NCBI RefSeq assembly: GCF_023091745.1
Contig: NC_068915.1
Coordinates: 32,914,001-32,978,000, forward strand
From: Budorcas taxicolor
Taxonomy: Eukaryota > Chordata > Mammalia > Artiodactyla > Bovidae
Length of the DNA: 64,000 nucleotides
Direction: 5' to 3'
In this document: in pieces, positions 35,308 through 45,852 of the stretch
Numbering within the stretch: the stretch's first letter is position 1
How the letters are laid out: every line of letters begins with the position of its first letter
The notes under the pieces: generated by a model
Told to the model about the DNA's origin: nothing
The model's input: only the letters and a program-made list of their open reading frames with translations
Databases searched by the model: none
Translations under genes and position numbers: made by a program

Positions 35308-35970
35308 TTGTTGTTGTTCAGTTGCTCAGCTGTGTCCAACTCTTTGCGACCCCATGGACTGTTGCATGCCAGGCCTCTCTGTCCTTCAACATCTCCCAAA
35401 GTTTGCCCAAGTCCATGTCCACTGCATCAGTGATGTCATCCATCCATCTCATCCCCTGGTGCCTCTTCTCCTTCTTCCCTCAATCTCTCCCAGCATCAGG
35501 GACTTTTCCAATGGTCAACTCTTTACCTCAGATGATCAAAGTTCTGGAGTTTCAGCTTTAGCATCAGTCCTTCCAACCAGTATTCAAGGTAGATTTCCCT
35601 TAAGATTGACTGGTCTGATCTCCTTACTGTCCAAGGAGATCTTGGATCTCAGGAGTCTTCTCCAGCACCACAGGTCAAAGGCATCAATTTGTTGGCATCC
35701 TGCCTTCCTTATGGTCGATCTCTCACAACTGTACACTATGAGATCATAGCCTCACAACTGGGAAGATCATAGCCTTCACTATATGGACCGTAGTCACAGA
35801 GTAATGTCTCTGTTTTTCTACCCACTGTTTAGGTTTGTCATAGCCTTCCTGCCAAGAAGTAAATCTCTTGGGATTTCACGGCTGCAATCACCATTTGGAG
35901 TGATTTTAGAGCCCAGGAAGAGGAAATCTTCACTACTTCCACCTTTTCCCCCTTCTATCTGCCATGAAGT
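35308..35970 (-). mobile_element. Older BovB LINE, 3' part of a copy split by a younger BovB
   Basis: The copy starts with an AAC-type tail (ttgttgttgttcag) and the BovB end, runs through the C-terminal region and stops at gccatgaagt, where the younger BovB is inserted. It continues at 39581-40117 in the same orientation. A local insertion, tatgagatcatagcctcacaactgggaagatcatagcc near 35739-35775, repeats the gatcatagcc block. Confidence 0.93.
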
Positions 35971-35978
35971 AATGGGGT

Positions 35979-38070
35979 CAAGAAACACCTGGAGTAACAG
36001 GCAAATTTGGCCTTGGAATGTGGAAGGAAGCAGGGCAAAGACTAATAGAGTTTTGCCAAGAAAATGTCCTGGTCATAGCAAACACCCTCTTCCAACAACA
36101 CAAGAGAAGACTCTACACATGGACATCACCAGATGGTCAACACCGAAATCAGATTGATTATATTCTTCGCAGCCAAAGATGGAGAAGCTCTATACAGTCA
36201 ACAAAAACAAGACCAGGAGCTGACTGTGGCTCAGATCATGAACTCCTTATTACCAAATTCAGATTCAAATTGAAGAAAATAGGGAAAACCGCTAGACCAT
36301 TCAGGTATGACCTAAATCAAATCCCTTATGATTATATAGTGGAAGTGGGACATAGATTTAAGGGCCTAGATCTGATAGATAGAGTGCCTGATGAACTATG
36401 GAATGAGGTTCGTGACATTGTACAGGAGACAGGGATCAAGACCATCCCCATGGAGAAGAAATGAAAAAAGCAAAATGGCTGTCTGGGGAGGCCTTACAAA
36501 TAGCTGTGAAAAGAAGAGAGGTGAAAAACAAAGCAGAAAAGGAAAGATATAAGCATCTGAATGCAGAGAATGGCAAGAATAGCAAGAAGAGATAAGAAAG
36601 GCTTCTTCAGCAATCAATGCAAAGAAATAGAGGAAAAGAACAGAATGGGAAAGACTAGAGATCTCTTCAAGAAAATTAGAGACATCAAGGTAACATTTCA
36701 TGTAAAGATGGGCTCGATAAAGGACAGAAATGGTCTGGACCTAACAGAAGTAGAAGATATTAAGAAGAGGTAGCAAGAATACACAGAAGAACTGTACAAA
36801 GAAGATCTTCACGACCCAGACAATCACAATGGTGTGATCACTCATCTAGACCCAGACATCCTGGAATGTGAAGTCAAGTGGGCCTTAGAAAGCATCACTA
36901 CAAACAAAGCTAGTGGAGGTGATGGAATTCCAGTTAAACTATTTCAAATCCTGAAAGATGATGCTGTGAAAGTGCTGCACTCAATATGCCAGCAAATTTG
37001 GAAAACTCAGCAATGGCCACAGGACTAGAAAAGGTCAGTTTTCATTCCAATCCCAAAGGAATGCAATGGCAAAGAATGCTCAAACTACCACACAATTGCA
37101 CTCATCTCACATGCTAGTAAAGCAATGCTCAAAATATGAACTTCCTGATGTTCAAACTGGTTTTAGAAAAGGCAGAGGAACCAGAGATCAAATTGCCAAC
37201 ATCCACTGGATCATAGAAAAAGCAAGAGAGTTCCAGAAAAACATCTATTTCTGCTTTATTGACTATGCCAAAGCCTTTGATTGTGTGGATCACAATAAAC
37301 TGTGGAGAATTCTGGAAGAGATGGCAATACCAGACCACCTGACCTGCCTCTTGAGAAACTTATATGCAGGTCAGGAAGAAACAGTTAGAATTGGACATGG
37401 AACAACAGACGGGTTCCAAGTAGGAAAAGGAGTACATCAAGGCTGTATATTGTCACCCTGCTTATTTAACTTCTATGTAGAGTACATCATGAGAAATGCT
37501 GGGCTAGAAGAAACACAAGCTGGAATCAAGATTTCCGGGAGAAATATCAATAACCTCAGATATGCAGATGACACCACACTTATGGCAGAAAGTGAAGAAG
37601 AACTAAAAAGCCTCTTGATGAAAGTGAAAGAGGAAAGCGAAAAAGTTGGCTTGAAGCTCAACATTCAGAAAACGAAGATCATGGCATCCGGTCCCATCAC
37701 TTCATGGGAAATAGATGGGGAAACAGTGGAAACAGTGTCAGACTTTATTTAGGGGGACTCCAAAATCACTCTGATGGTGACTGCAGCCATGAAATTAAAA
37801 GACGCTTACTCCTTGGAAGAAAAGTTATGACCAACCTAGATAGTATATTCCAAAGCAGAGACATTACTTTGCCAACAAAGGTCCGTCTAGTCAGGCTATG
37901 GTTTTTCCTGTGGTCATGTATGGATGTGAGAGTTGGACTGTGAAGAAGGCTGAGAGCCGAAGAATTGATGCTTTTGAACTGTGGTGTTGGAGAAGACTCT
38001 TGAGATTCCCTTGGACTGCAAGGAGATCCAACCAGTCCATTCTGAAGGAGATCAGCCCTGGGATTTCTTT
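35979..38070 (+). mobile_element. Younger BovB LINE, left part
   Basis: A 5'-truncated BovB starting in the endonuclease coding region (caagaaacacctggagtaac) and running through the endonuclease end and the reverse transcriptase to the C-terminal region, where an L1 interrupts it. It is inserted into the older BovB with an 8-base duplication, aatggggt, at 35971-35978 and 39579-39586. Its sequence is close to the bovine BovB consensus as I remember it. Confidence 0.95.
36018..37752 (+). pseudogene. BovB endonuclease C-terminus and reverse transcriptase, broken
   Basis: 36018-36464 (148 residues) is the endonuclease C-terminal half: RLYTWTSPDGQHRNQIDYIL followed by GADCGSDHELL, the SDH catalytic motif of APE-type nucleases. 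Frames 36561-36773 and 36834-37028 cover the linker (TNKASGGDGIPVKLFQIL). 37066-37752 (228 residues) is the reverse transcriptase, with FIDYAKAFD at residues 64-72, QGCILSP at 125-131 and YADD at 166-169. About 35 bases of coding sequence (the LQARLQQYVNR region) are deleted near 37134. Stops at 36464, 36771 and 37752 and the L1 at 38071 finish it. Catalytic residues in both domains are nevertheless intact. Confidence 0.93.
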
Positions 38071-39303
38071 TTATCTTTTTTTTTTCTTTTTTTAGTATTA
38101 AGTTTTTTATTTTTTTAATTTTAAAATCTTTAATTCTTATATGTGTTCCCAAACATGAACCCCCCTCCCACCTCCCTCCCCATAACATCTCTGTGGGTCA
38201 TCCCCATGCACCAGCCCCAAGCATGCTGTATCCTGCGTCAGACATAGACTAGCGATTCAATTCTTACATGATAGTATACATGATAGAATGCCATTCTCCC
38301 ATATCATCCCACCCTCTCCCTCTCCCTCTGAGTCCAAAAGTCCATTATACACAGCTGCGTCTTTTTTTCCTGTCTTGCATACAGGGTTGTCATTGCCATC
38401 TTTCTAAATTCCATATATATGTGTTAGTATACTGTATTGGTGTTTTTCTTTCTGGCTTACTTCACTCTGTATAATCGGCTCCAGTTTCATCCATCTCATC
38501 AGAACTGATTCAAATGAATTCTTTTTAACGGCCGAGTAATACTCCATTGTGTATATGTACCACTGCTTTCTTATCCATTCATCTGCTGATGGACATCTAG
38601 GTTGTTTCCATGTCCTGGCTATTATAAACAGTGCTGCGATGAACATTGGGGTACATGTGTCTCTTTCAATTCTGGTTTCCTCGGTGTGTATGCCCAGCAG
38701 TGGGATTGCTGGGTCATAAGGGAGTTCTATTTGCAATTTTTTAAGGAATCTCCACACTGTTCTCCATAGTGGCTGTACTAGTTTGCATTCCCACCAACAG
38801 TGTAGGAGGGTTCCCTTTTCTCCACACCCTCTCCAGCATTTATTGCTTGCAGATTTTTGGATCGCAGCCATTCTGACTGGTGTGAAGTGGTACCTCATTG
38901 TGGTCTTGATTTGCATTTCTCTAATAATGAGTGATGTTGAGCATCTTTTCTTGTGTTTGTTAGCCATCCGTATGTCTTCTTTGGAGAAATGTCTATTTAG
39001 TTCTTTGGCCCATTTTTTGATTGGGTCGTTATTTTTCTGGAATTGAGCTGCATAAGTTGCTTGTATATTTTTGAGATTAGTTGTTTGTCAGTTGCTTCAT
39101 TTGCTATTATTTTCTCCCATTCAGAAGGCTGTCTTTTCACCTTGCTGATATTTTCCTTTGTTGTGCAGAAGCTTTTAATTTTAATTAGATCCCATTTGTT
39201 TATTTTTGCTTTTATTTCCAGAATTCTGGGAGGTGGATCATAGAGGATCCTGCTGTGATTGATGCCTGAGAGTGTTTTGCCTATGTTCTCCTCTAGGAGT
39301 TTT
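38071..39303 (-). mobile_element. Young L1 LINE 3' end inside BovB
   Basis: A 1.23-kb 5'-truncated L1: T-rich tail at 38071-38098 (the 3' end on the minus strand), variant short 3' UTR (cttacatgatagtatacat; gttcccaaacatgaac), and ORF2 C-terminus truncated at KLLEENIGK near 39303. BovB sequence is continuous across it (ggatttcttt | tttggaagg), with at most a few T of target duplication. Over the final 187 ORF2 residues it differs from the L1 at 1-2564 at only two positions. Confidence 0.95.
38404..39303 (-). pseudogene. L1 ORF2 C-terminus, frameshifted
   Basis: Frame 38404-38967 (187 residues) contains CWRGCGEKGTLLHCWWEC and the final QYSILTHIYGI. The upstream coding part (NHSRILYDPPPRILEIKAK ... 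QLNSRKI) is in another frame, because one base is missing near 39031 (aaaataacgaccc against aaaataaatgaccc in the first L1). The 151-residue frame 38997-39452 joins this L1 to flanking antisense BovB and is not a real protein. Confidence 0.93.
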
Positions 39304-39580
39304 TTGGAAGGAATGATGCTAAAGCTGAAACTCCAGTACTTTGGCCACCTCATGTGAAGAGTTGACTCATTCGATGAGACTCTGATGCTGGGAGGGATTG
39401 GGGGCAGGAGGAGAAGGGGAAGACAGACGATGAGATGGCTGGATGGCATCACTGACTCGATGGACGTGAGTCTGAGTGAACTCCAAGAGTTGGTGATGGA
39501 CAGGGAGGCCTGGCATGCTGCGATTCATGGGTTCACAAAGAGTCGGACACGACTGAACGACTGAACTGAACTGAACTGAA
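39304..39580 (+). mobile_element. Younger BovB LINE, right part
   Basis: Continuation of the BovB at 35979-38070 after the L1: tttggaaggaatgatgctaa through ggaggagaaggggaagacag to the BovB end gtcggacacgactgaacgac and a clean (CTGAA)n tail at 39561-39580. Confidence 0.94.
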
Positions 39581-40117
39581 TGGGGTTGGATGCCATGATC
39601 TTAGGTTCTTTAATATTTAGTTTTAAGCTGGCTCTTTCACTCTTCTCCTTCACTCTCATCAAGAGGCTCTTTATTTCCTCATCGCTTTCTGCCATTATAG
39701 TAGTATCATCCGCATATCTGAGGTTGTTGACGTTTCTCCCCATCTTGATTCTAGCTTGTAACTCATCCAGCCTGGCATTTCTCATGATGTGCTTAAAGAT
39801 TAAACAGGGTGACAGCAGACAGCCTTGTCGTACTTCTTTCTCAATCTTGAACCAATCATTTGTTCCATACAGAGTTCCAACTATTGCTTCTTGACCTGAA
39901 TACAGGTTTCTCAAGAGACAGGTAAGACTGTCTGCTATTCCCATCTCTTTAAGAGCTTTCCAGAGATTATTATGATCCACATATTCAACGGCTTTAGTGT
40001 AGTCCATGAAACAGTGGTAGATATTTTTCTGGATTTCCCTAGCTTTCTCTATGATCCAGAAAATGTTGGCAATTTGATCTCTGGTTCTTCTTCCTTTTCT
40101 AAACCCAGCTTGGACAT
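39525..40117 (-). pseudogene. Older BovB LINE, reverse transcriptase part
   Basis: This is the 5' half of the split older BovB. The minus-strand frame 39525-40007 (160 residues) starts MDYTKAVEYVDHNNLWKAL, a diverged motif A in which the FD aspartate has become glutamate, and contains GCLLSPCLIF and a catalytic YADD about 95 residues in. Its last ~25 residues run out into the younger BovB. The 5' end is truncated near 40117, at a snap-back hairpin (40096-40130). Confidence 0.9.
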
Positions 40118-40130
40118 CTGGGTTTAGAAA
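40096..40130. repeat. Perfect 13-base hairpin at a BovB 5' end
   Basis: Arms tttctaaacccag (40096-40108) and ctgggtttagaaa (40118-40130) are exact reverse complements with a 9-base loop. The left arm is normal BovB; the right arm is not BovB in this position. Confidence 0.95.
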
Positions 40131-40808
40131 TATATCATTATGATATATGAGTATATTTTCAAGAAAAGAATGGATATAAATTTTGTTAACTTTAAAAACT
40201 ACAAGGAAAAATGTATAGGCTTAAGGCATAATTAAAGATCAAAAATACTCCTGATTTTAAGCTTATGCATTATTCAACAGCAAACTGATATATAGCAGTT
40301 GAATTTCATGAACCCATTTTTATAGTAAGGCTTCAAATCACTCATGTAGTAAGGCAAGCATTATTAGAAGGAGATGGAGTTGAGATGAAAGAGCCAAAGT
40401 GAAAAGGGGAAAAAAAGAAGAAAAAGGAGAAAAAAAGAAATACACAGAGCAAATACTAAGCCTCAGACCAGCATAACTAAAAGGATCAGAAAATATCCTA
40501 TTATTTTGAATAGTAGGAAAATTACTCACTTTAACTTTAAATTATTTTTAAGAAGTTTTATATAAATTATCCATTTAATAAATCCCAAAGTGCTCTAGGA
40601 TAAGTGGAAAATAAAATACTGTATTGGGATGTTTCTTACAGCAGGAATAAGGCAGAATTGGGCTTAAAGGGATCTTTTGCCTTTGGAGCTTAGATACAAA
40701 GCTTAATGACAAGATTTGCAAAGAAATTATAACATTTAAAATGTCAAAAATTTAACATAGAATTTTCAAAAATTGTAATTTATTATAAATGATTTGCTCT
40801 AAGAATAC
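40131..40808. other. Non-genic AT-rich DNA with a polypurine tract
   Basis: 40367-40440 is almost all purine (gaaaaggggaaaaaaagaag and similar). No gene recognised. Confidence 0.55.
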
Positions 40809-41041
40809 ACAAAGGCTTCTCAGGTGGCAGTAGTGGTAAAAAAAAAAAAACCCACCAACCAGTGCAAGAGACAGAAGAGATGCAGGTTTGTTCTCTGGGT
40901 CTGGAAGATCTCCTGGATTAGGAAATAGCAACCCACTCTGGTATTCTTGCCTCGAGAATCCCATGGACAGAAAAGACTGGTGGCCTACAGTCCACGGGGT
41001 CACAACAAGTAGGACAGGACTGAAGTGACTTAGTAGCAGCA
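40809..41041 (+). mobile_element. Bov-tA-type SINE
   Basis: The head ggcttctcaggtggcagtag contains an A12 expansion at about 40839-40850. It is followed by the BovA body and an end with cagcag repeats (gacttagtagcagcagg). Confidence 0.88.
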
Positions 41042-41171
41042 GGACCACCTAAAATGTTCACATGTATCTCCTACCATGGCCAAAATATATGATAACTGAA
41101 GGAAATGACTTTCTTCTAGAAAGCAGCAGTGCTTTTGCACATATTATATTAAAAGTAAATATACATATATG

Positions 41172-41382
41172 AAAGTGAAAATGAAGTCACTCAGTCATGT
41201 CAGACTCTGCGACTCCATGGACTGTAGCCTATCAGGCTTCTCAGTCCATGGAATTTTCCAGGCAAGAGTACTGGAGTGGGTTGCCATTTCCTTCTCCAGA
41301 GGATCTTCCCAACCCAGGGACTGAACCCGGGTCTCCCGCATTGCAGGCACACGCTTTGCCATCTGAGCTACCAGAGAAGCCC
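41172..41382 (-). mobile_element. Bov-tA-type SINE
   Basis: The antisense copy runs from gtgaaaatgaagtcactcag to catctgagctaccagagaagcc. Flanking atatacatata sequence at 41158-41170 and 41384-41396 is a probable, though low-complexity, target duplication. Confidence 0.9.
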
Positions 41383-41460
41383 AATATATACATATACACA
41401 CACATATATATATGTGTGTGTACATACATATATATGTACACACATAAACATGTATATATG
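41383..41460. repeat. (TA)n/(CA)n simple repeat
   Basis: An alternating purine-pyrimidine tract (atacacacacatatatatat, gtgtgtgtacatacatatat). It is cruciform- and Z-DNA-prone by composition. Confidence 0.9.
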
Positions 41461-42051
41461 CACATTTTCACATTAAGTGAAATTTTCAACATTTCACATT
41501 AAAATTGTTATTCTGAAATATACACAATGAGTCATACATTTTTCTTGATTAATATGCTTTTAGTTTCCAACAGTATATACCCATATTGACACAAACCTTA
41601 AGTGCGCATTTGCTGATTTTATACCACTAACTAAATTTCCTTAACTGTTCTTTTTAATTAAAATGACAAATATGATGTGTATGAGACTATGGAGGCTAAA
41701 AAAATCAATAGGGTTTATCAATGGCTAAATCTAAGAGATTCATAAAACCTACTGTAGTCTTTGTTCAAAACTTTTCTTCCTTCTCCCCTACTAGCCTGCT
41801 GTTACCATGCAGCTATCTAGCCAAGAGACTCTCGCTTCCTTTTGTATGGCTGTTATGCTGTTGCCATGGATATAGCAATTTCTTTTTTTTTTTATCTCTT
41901 CTTTAAAATATGGTATTTTCTCCAACCTCAGGAGAACATATAATGTCATAGACTCAATATAGTCAATTGACAGAATAGAAAATTTACATTAAATTCTATA
42001 TTTCTAATATCATTTCTTAGCATAGGCATAAATATATTCAAAACCTAATCT
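41461..42051. other. Non-genic unique DNA
   Basis: Nothing recognised. The 61-residue frame at 41721-41906 has no motif and no context. Confidence 0.5.
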
Positions 42052-42060
42052 GTGGAGACA

Positions 42061-42339
42061 CCTGCTGCTGCTGCTTCTGCTGCGCTTCAATCGTGTCCGA
42101 CTCTGTGCGACCCCACAGACGGCAGCCCACCAGGCTGCCCCATCCCTGGGATTCTCCAGGCAAGAACACTGGAGTGGTTTGTCATTTTCTTCTCAAATGC
42201 ATGAAAGTGAAAACTGAAAGTGAAGTCAGTCAGTCATCTCTGACTCTTAGTGACCCCATGGACTGCAGCCTACAAGGCTCCTCCGCCCATGGGATTTTCC
42301 AGGCAAGAGTACTGGAGTGGGTTGCCATTGCCTTCTCCG
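42061..42339 (-). mobile_element. BOV-A2 SINE (two BovA units)
   Basis: Two antisense BovA units (ctgtgcgaccccacagacgg ... and tctgactcttagtgaccccatgg ...) are joined by the linker caaatgcatgaaagtgaaaac. A perfect 9-base duplication, gtggagaca, lies at 42052-42060 and 42340-42348. The (CTG)n start is the SINE tail. Confidence 0.94.
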
Positions 42340-42637
42340 GTGGAGACAACTACCACTCTTTTAACACGAATGGAATACTCAAACACCTAAAAATCCATTT
42401 TAAAAATTCTATTTCAACCAAGGAGGAAAAAAATCATAAAATAGGTGAAAAATAGTAATAAGTAAATTTCCTGATATTCATTGCCTATATCACCTCCAAT
42501 GGTTGTATAAGAATGAAAATTAAGTGGGATGGTAAATGGCCACTGCCAACTTTAAGACCACTGAGTAGACTTGGGACCACATGTGTTAAGAGAAAATGAA
42601 TCTTTACACTGATTGACAAGTGCTGATTCAAATTTCA

Positions 42638-43242
42638 ATGGAAACAGTGAGACACTTTACTTTTGGGGGGGCTCCAAAATCACTGAAGATGGTGACTACA
42701 GCCATGAAATTAAAAGATGTTTACTCCTTGGAAGGAAAGCTATCATCAACCTAGACAGCATATTAAAAACTAGAGATATTAGTATGCCACAAGATCCATC
42801 TAGTCAAGGCTGTGGTTTTTCCAGTAGTCATGTGTGGATTTAAGAGTTGTGTTAAAAAGTTGAACGCCGAAGAATTGACACTTTTGAACTGCGGTGTTGG
42901 AGAAGACTCTTGAGTGCCCCTTGGACTGCAAGGAGATCCAACTAGTTTACCCTAAAAGAAATCAGTTCTGAATTTTCATTGAAAGGACTGATGCTGAAGC
43001 TGAAACTCCAATCCTTTGGAAACCTGATGTGAACTGACTCATCTGAAAAGACCCTGATGCTGGGAAAGATTGAAGGCGGGAGGATAAGGGGCCTACAGAG
43101 GATGAGATGGTTGGATGGCATCACCAACTCAATGGACATGTGTTTGAGTAAACTCTGGGAGCTGGTGATGGACAGGGAAGCCTGGCATGCTGCAGTCCAT
43201 GGGGTTGCAAAGAGTCGGACACTGCTGAGCTACTGAACTGAA
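42638..43242 (+). mobile_element. BovB LINE 3' end with 15-base duplication
   Basis: A 5'-truncated copy starting near the ETVxDFIxxGG coding stretch and ending gctactgaactgaa. The perfect duplication ctgattcaaatttca lies at 42623-42637 and 43243-43257. G-run at 42664-42670. Confidence 0.95.
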
Positions 43243-43257
43243 CTGATTCAAATTTCA

Positions 43258-43551
43258 GAATTGTTTCACTGATATTCCACGGTCAAATTTTTCATACTTT
43301 GAAATTAAATCCACAGCATTTCCTCAATGGTGGTGGTGAATTTCCTTTAGAGAATGCACTGGAATAAAGAAACTTGAATATTATGGTGAAAGTGTATATT
43401 GTCCAAATAAATTAAATGATGTGAATACAGAACTGAACAATCAGCATGATGAGGTCACAGCACCCAGCTACCAACCTGCCTTCCAGGGACATAAAAAAAC
43501 GATCATCATTCATTATAATACACCACCTCTAACAGAAGAAACATACAAGTA
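43258..43551. other. Non-genic unique DNA
   Basis: Nothing recognised. Confidence 0.5.
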
Positions 43552-43562
43552 GGGTAGTCTAC

Positions 43563-43698
43563 CAGAGAAGGCAATGGCAACCCACTCCAGTCCTCTTGCC
43601 TGGAGAATCCCAGGGACGGGGGAGCCTGGTGGGCTGCCGTCTATGGGGTCGCACAGAGTTGGACACGACTGAAACGACTTAGCAGCAGCTTAGCAGCG
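43563..43698 (+). mobile_element. BovA SINE monomer
   Basis: A single BovA unit, cagagaaggcaatggcaac to gaaacgacttagcagcagc. The duplication gggtagtctac / gggtagcctac lies at 43552-43562 and 43699-43709 (10 of 11). Confidence 0.92.
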
Positions 43699-43754
43699 GG
43701 GTAGCCTACTTGTCCCTGCATATAAAGTACATACTACAAGTGATAGAGATGATA

Positions 43755-43930
43755 TAGAATATTGGTTAAAGTGTAGACTCAAGAGCCAGACTTCTGGACC
43801 CAGATGTTGGCTCAAGTAACTCAGTCACTGGGTACCTTTAAGTGAGTCCATTAACTTATTCATGCTTCAGTTTTCTCATCTACATATTGAGAAATAAAGT
43901 TGATGCTTGAATAAATAAAATGTTACTAGA
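43755..43930 (+). mobile_element. MIR SINE (ancient)
   Basis: The order is attggttaaagtgtagactcaagagccagacttctgg, then taacttattcatgcttcagttttctcatctacat, as in MIR; a SINE follows directly at 43936. Confidence 0.8.
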
Positions 43931-43935
43931 TGCTT

Positions 43936-44075
43936 GTCAGGGAGATCCCCTGAAGAAGAAATGGCAACCCACTTCTGTATTCTTGCCTGGGAAATCCCAT
44001 GAACAGAGAAGCCTGGCAGGCTACAGTCCACAGCGTCACAAGAGTCAGACACGACTTGGCTAATAAACCACCACA
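43936..44075 (+). mobile_element. BovA-type SINE
   Basis: ggagatcccctgaagaagaaatggc to gtcagacacgacttggctaata, inserted at the end of a MIR. Confidence 0.88.
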
Positions 44076-44349
44076 AGCACGACTATTACAATAAGCTCTA
44101 GAGATCTTCTGCAAACTTTTCCCAAAATAATGATCAGTTTTCAACAGTAAAGATCAGAAAGTAGTATTGCAGAACTCAGGCATTGACAACACTTGGGTAA
44201 TTCAATGAATCTCTTCTAGGGCTTTACTTATTTAGTCTTTTACTCTCTCAGAGCCAACAATGACTACACTGTAAGTGATTATAGGTTTTCTTCCTGTAAA
44301 ACAAAAAGTTGTAGAATGTATTACCCAACCTCACTTTATATCTCCATTA

Positions 44350-45477
44350 TTCAGTTCAGTTCAGGCACTCAGTTGGGTCAAACTCTTTGTGACTCCATGG
44401 ACTACAGCACACCATGCTTCCCTGTCTATCACCAACTCCTGGAGTTTACTCACTCATGTCCATTGAGTCACTCATGTCAGTGATGCCATCCAACTATCTC
44501 ATCCTTTGTTGGCCCCTTCTCCTCCTGCCTCATGTTACTCATGTCAGTGATGCCATCCAACTGTCTCATCCTCTGCTGGCCCCGTCTCCTCCTGCCTTCA
44601 ATCTTTACCAGAATCAGGGTCTTTTCAAATGAGTCAGTTCTTCGCATCAGATGGCCAAAAGGCCACAGTTTCAGCTTCAGCATCAGTACTTCCAATGAAC
44701 ACTCAGGACTGATATACTTTAGGATGGACTGCTTGGATCTCCTTGCAGTCCAAGGGACTCTCAAGAGTCTTCTCCAACACCACAGTTCAAAAACATCAAT
44801 TCTTCAGTGCTCAGCTTTCTTTATAGTCCAACTCTCACATCCATACATGACTACTGGAAAAACCATAGCTTTGACTAGAAGGATCTTTGTTGGCAAAGTA
44901 ATGTCCCTGATTTTTAATATGCTGTCTAGGTTGGTCATAACTTTTAATTTCATGGCTGCAGTCACCATCTGCAGTGATTTTGGAGCCCAAAAATGTAAAG
45001 TCTGTCACTGTTTCCACTGTTTCCCTATCTATTCACCATGAACTCATGGGACCAGATGCCATGATCTTAGTTTTCTGAATGCTGAGTTTTAAGCCAACTT
45101 GTTCACTCTCCTCTTTCACTTTCATCAAGAGGCTCTTCAGTTCTTCACTTTCTGCCATAAGGGTGGTATAATCTGCATATCTGAGGTTATTGATATTTTT
45201 CCTGCAAATCTTGATTCCAGCTTGTGCTTCATCAAGTCCAGCATTTCTCATGATGTACTCTCCATATAAGTTAAATAAGCAGAGTGACAATATACAGCCT
45301 TGACCTACTCCTTTCTCTGTTTCAAACCAGTCCTTTGTTCCATGCCCAGTTCTAACTGTTGCTTCCTGACTCGCAGACATGTTTCTCAGGAAGCAGGTCA
45401 GGTGGTCTGGTATTCCCATCTCTTGAAGAATTTTCCACCGTGTTGTTATCCACACATTCAAAGGCTTTGGCATAGTC
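44350..45477 (-). mobile_element. BovB LINE, 3' 1.1 kb, with internal tandem duplication
   Basis: A CTGAA-type 3' end at 44350 (ttcagttcagttcagg). The copy runs to the reverse transcriptase, truncated near 45477. A 67-base period repeat covers 44470-44597. In the RT frame (45033-45485) the catalytic box reads YADY instead of YADD, and motif A is out of frame. GCILSLCLFNLY and the GLKLSIQKTKIMASGP block remain. Confidence 0.93.
44470..44597. repeat. 67-base tandem duplication inside BovB
   Basis: The block actcatgtcagtgatgccat recurs at 44470 and 44537, followed in both by ccaact-tctcatcct and ggcccc-tctcctcctgcct. The two copies differ at a handful of positions. Confidence 0.93.
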
Positions 45478-45852
45478 TCCATCATTATAAGGTTTAATCA
45501 CTAAAGTTTAATTTGTAAACAGTGGGTGCTTAATCTCTTAGTTATTCTTTTAATAAGTAGCAATATTTAACATCTTTGAACAAGAGTTCAAAATACAGAA
45601 ACATTTTTGTCTCTTTTTTACTATTATTAGAATCTACTAGGAAGTTAAGACTCTTCTAAACTTTGCAGAGAATTTTAACAAGGTGAAACATGCATCTATA
45701 CCATTACTATTAATATTTTATTTTATATGAAAATTAAATTTAGTTGATTTTTGAATACTTTGCTATTCTCCTGCAAATATTTTCAAAGAATGCAGAATAT
45801 AATTATATATATTTAATATATATTAAATATAAATAAAATGAATTCTTATTTA
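45478..45852. other. Non-genic AT-rich DNA
   Basis: Nothing recognised. Confidence 0.5.

Noticed and set aside
35960..35990. Head-to-head BovB junction read as a twin-priming inversion
   Set aside because: The minus-strand BovB resumes exactly at 39581, with an aatggggt duplication, so the plus-strand BovB is an insertion and not an inverted part of the same element.
38997..39452. 151-residue minus-strand open frame
   Set aside because: It fuses antisense BovB to an L1 ORF2 piece across the insertion joint; it is a chance chimera.
41241..41492. Frame with alternating Y/I/C/V residues as a membrane protein
   Set aside because: It is the translation of a (TA)n/(CA)n simple repeat and a SINE.
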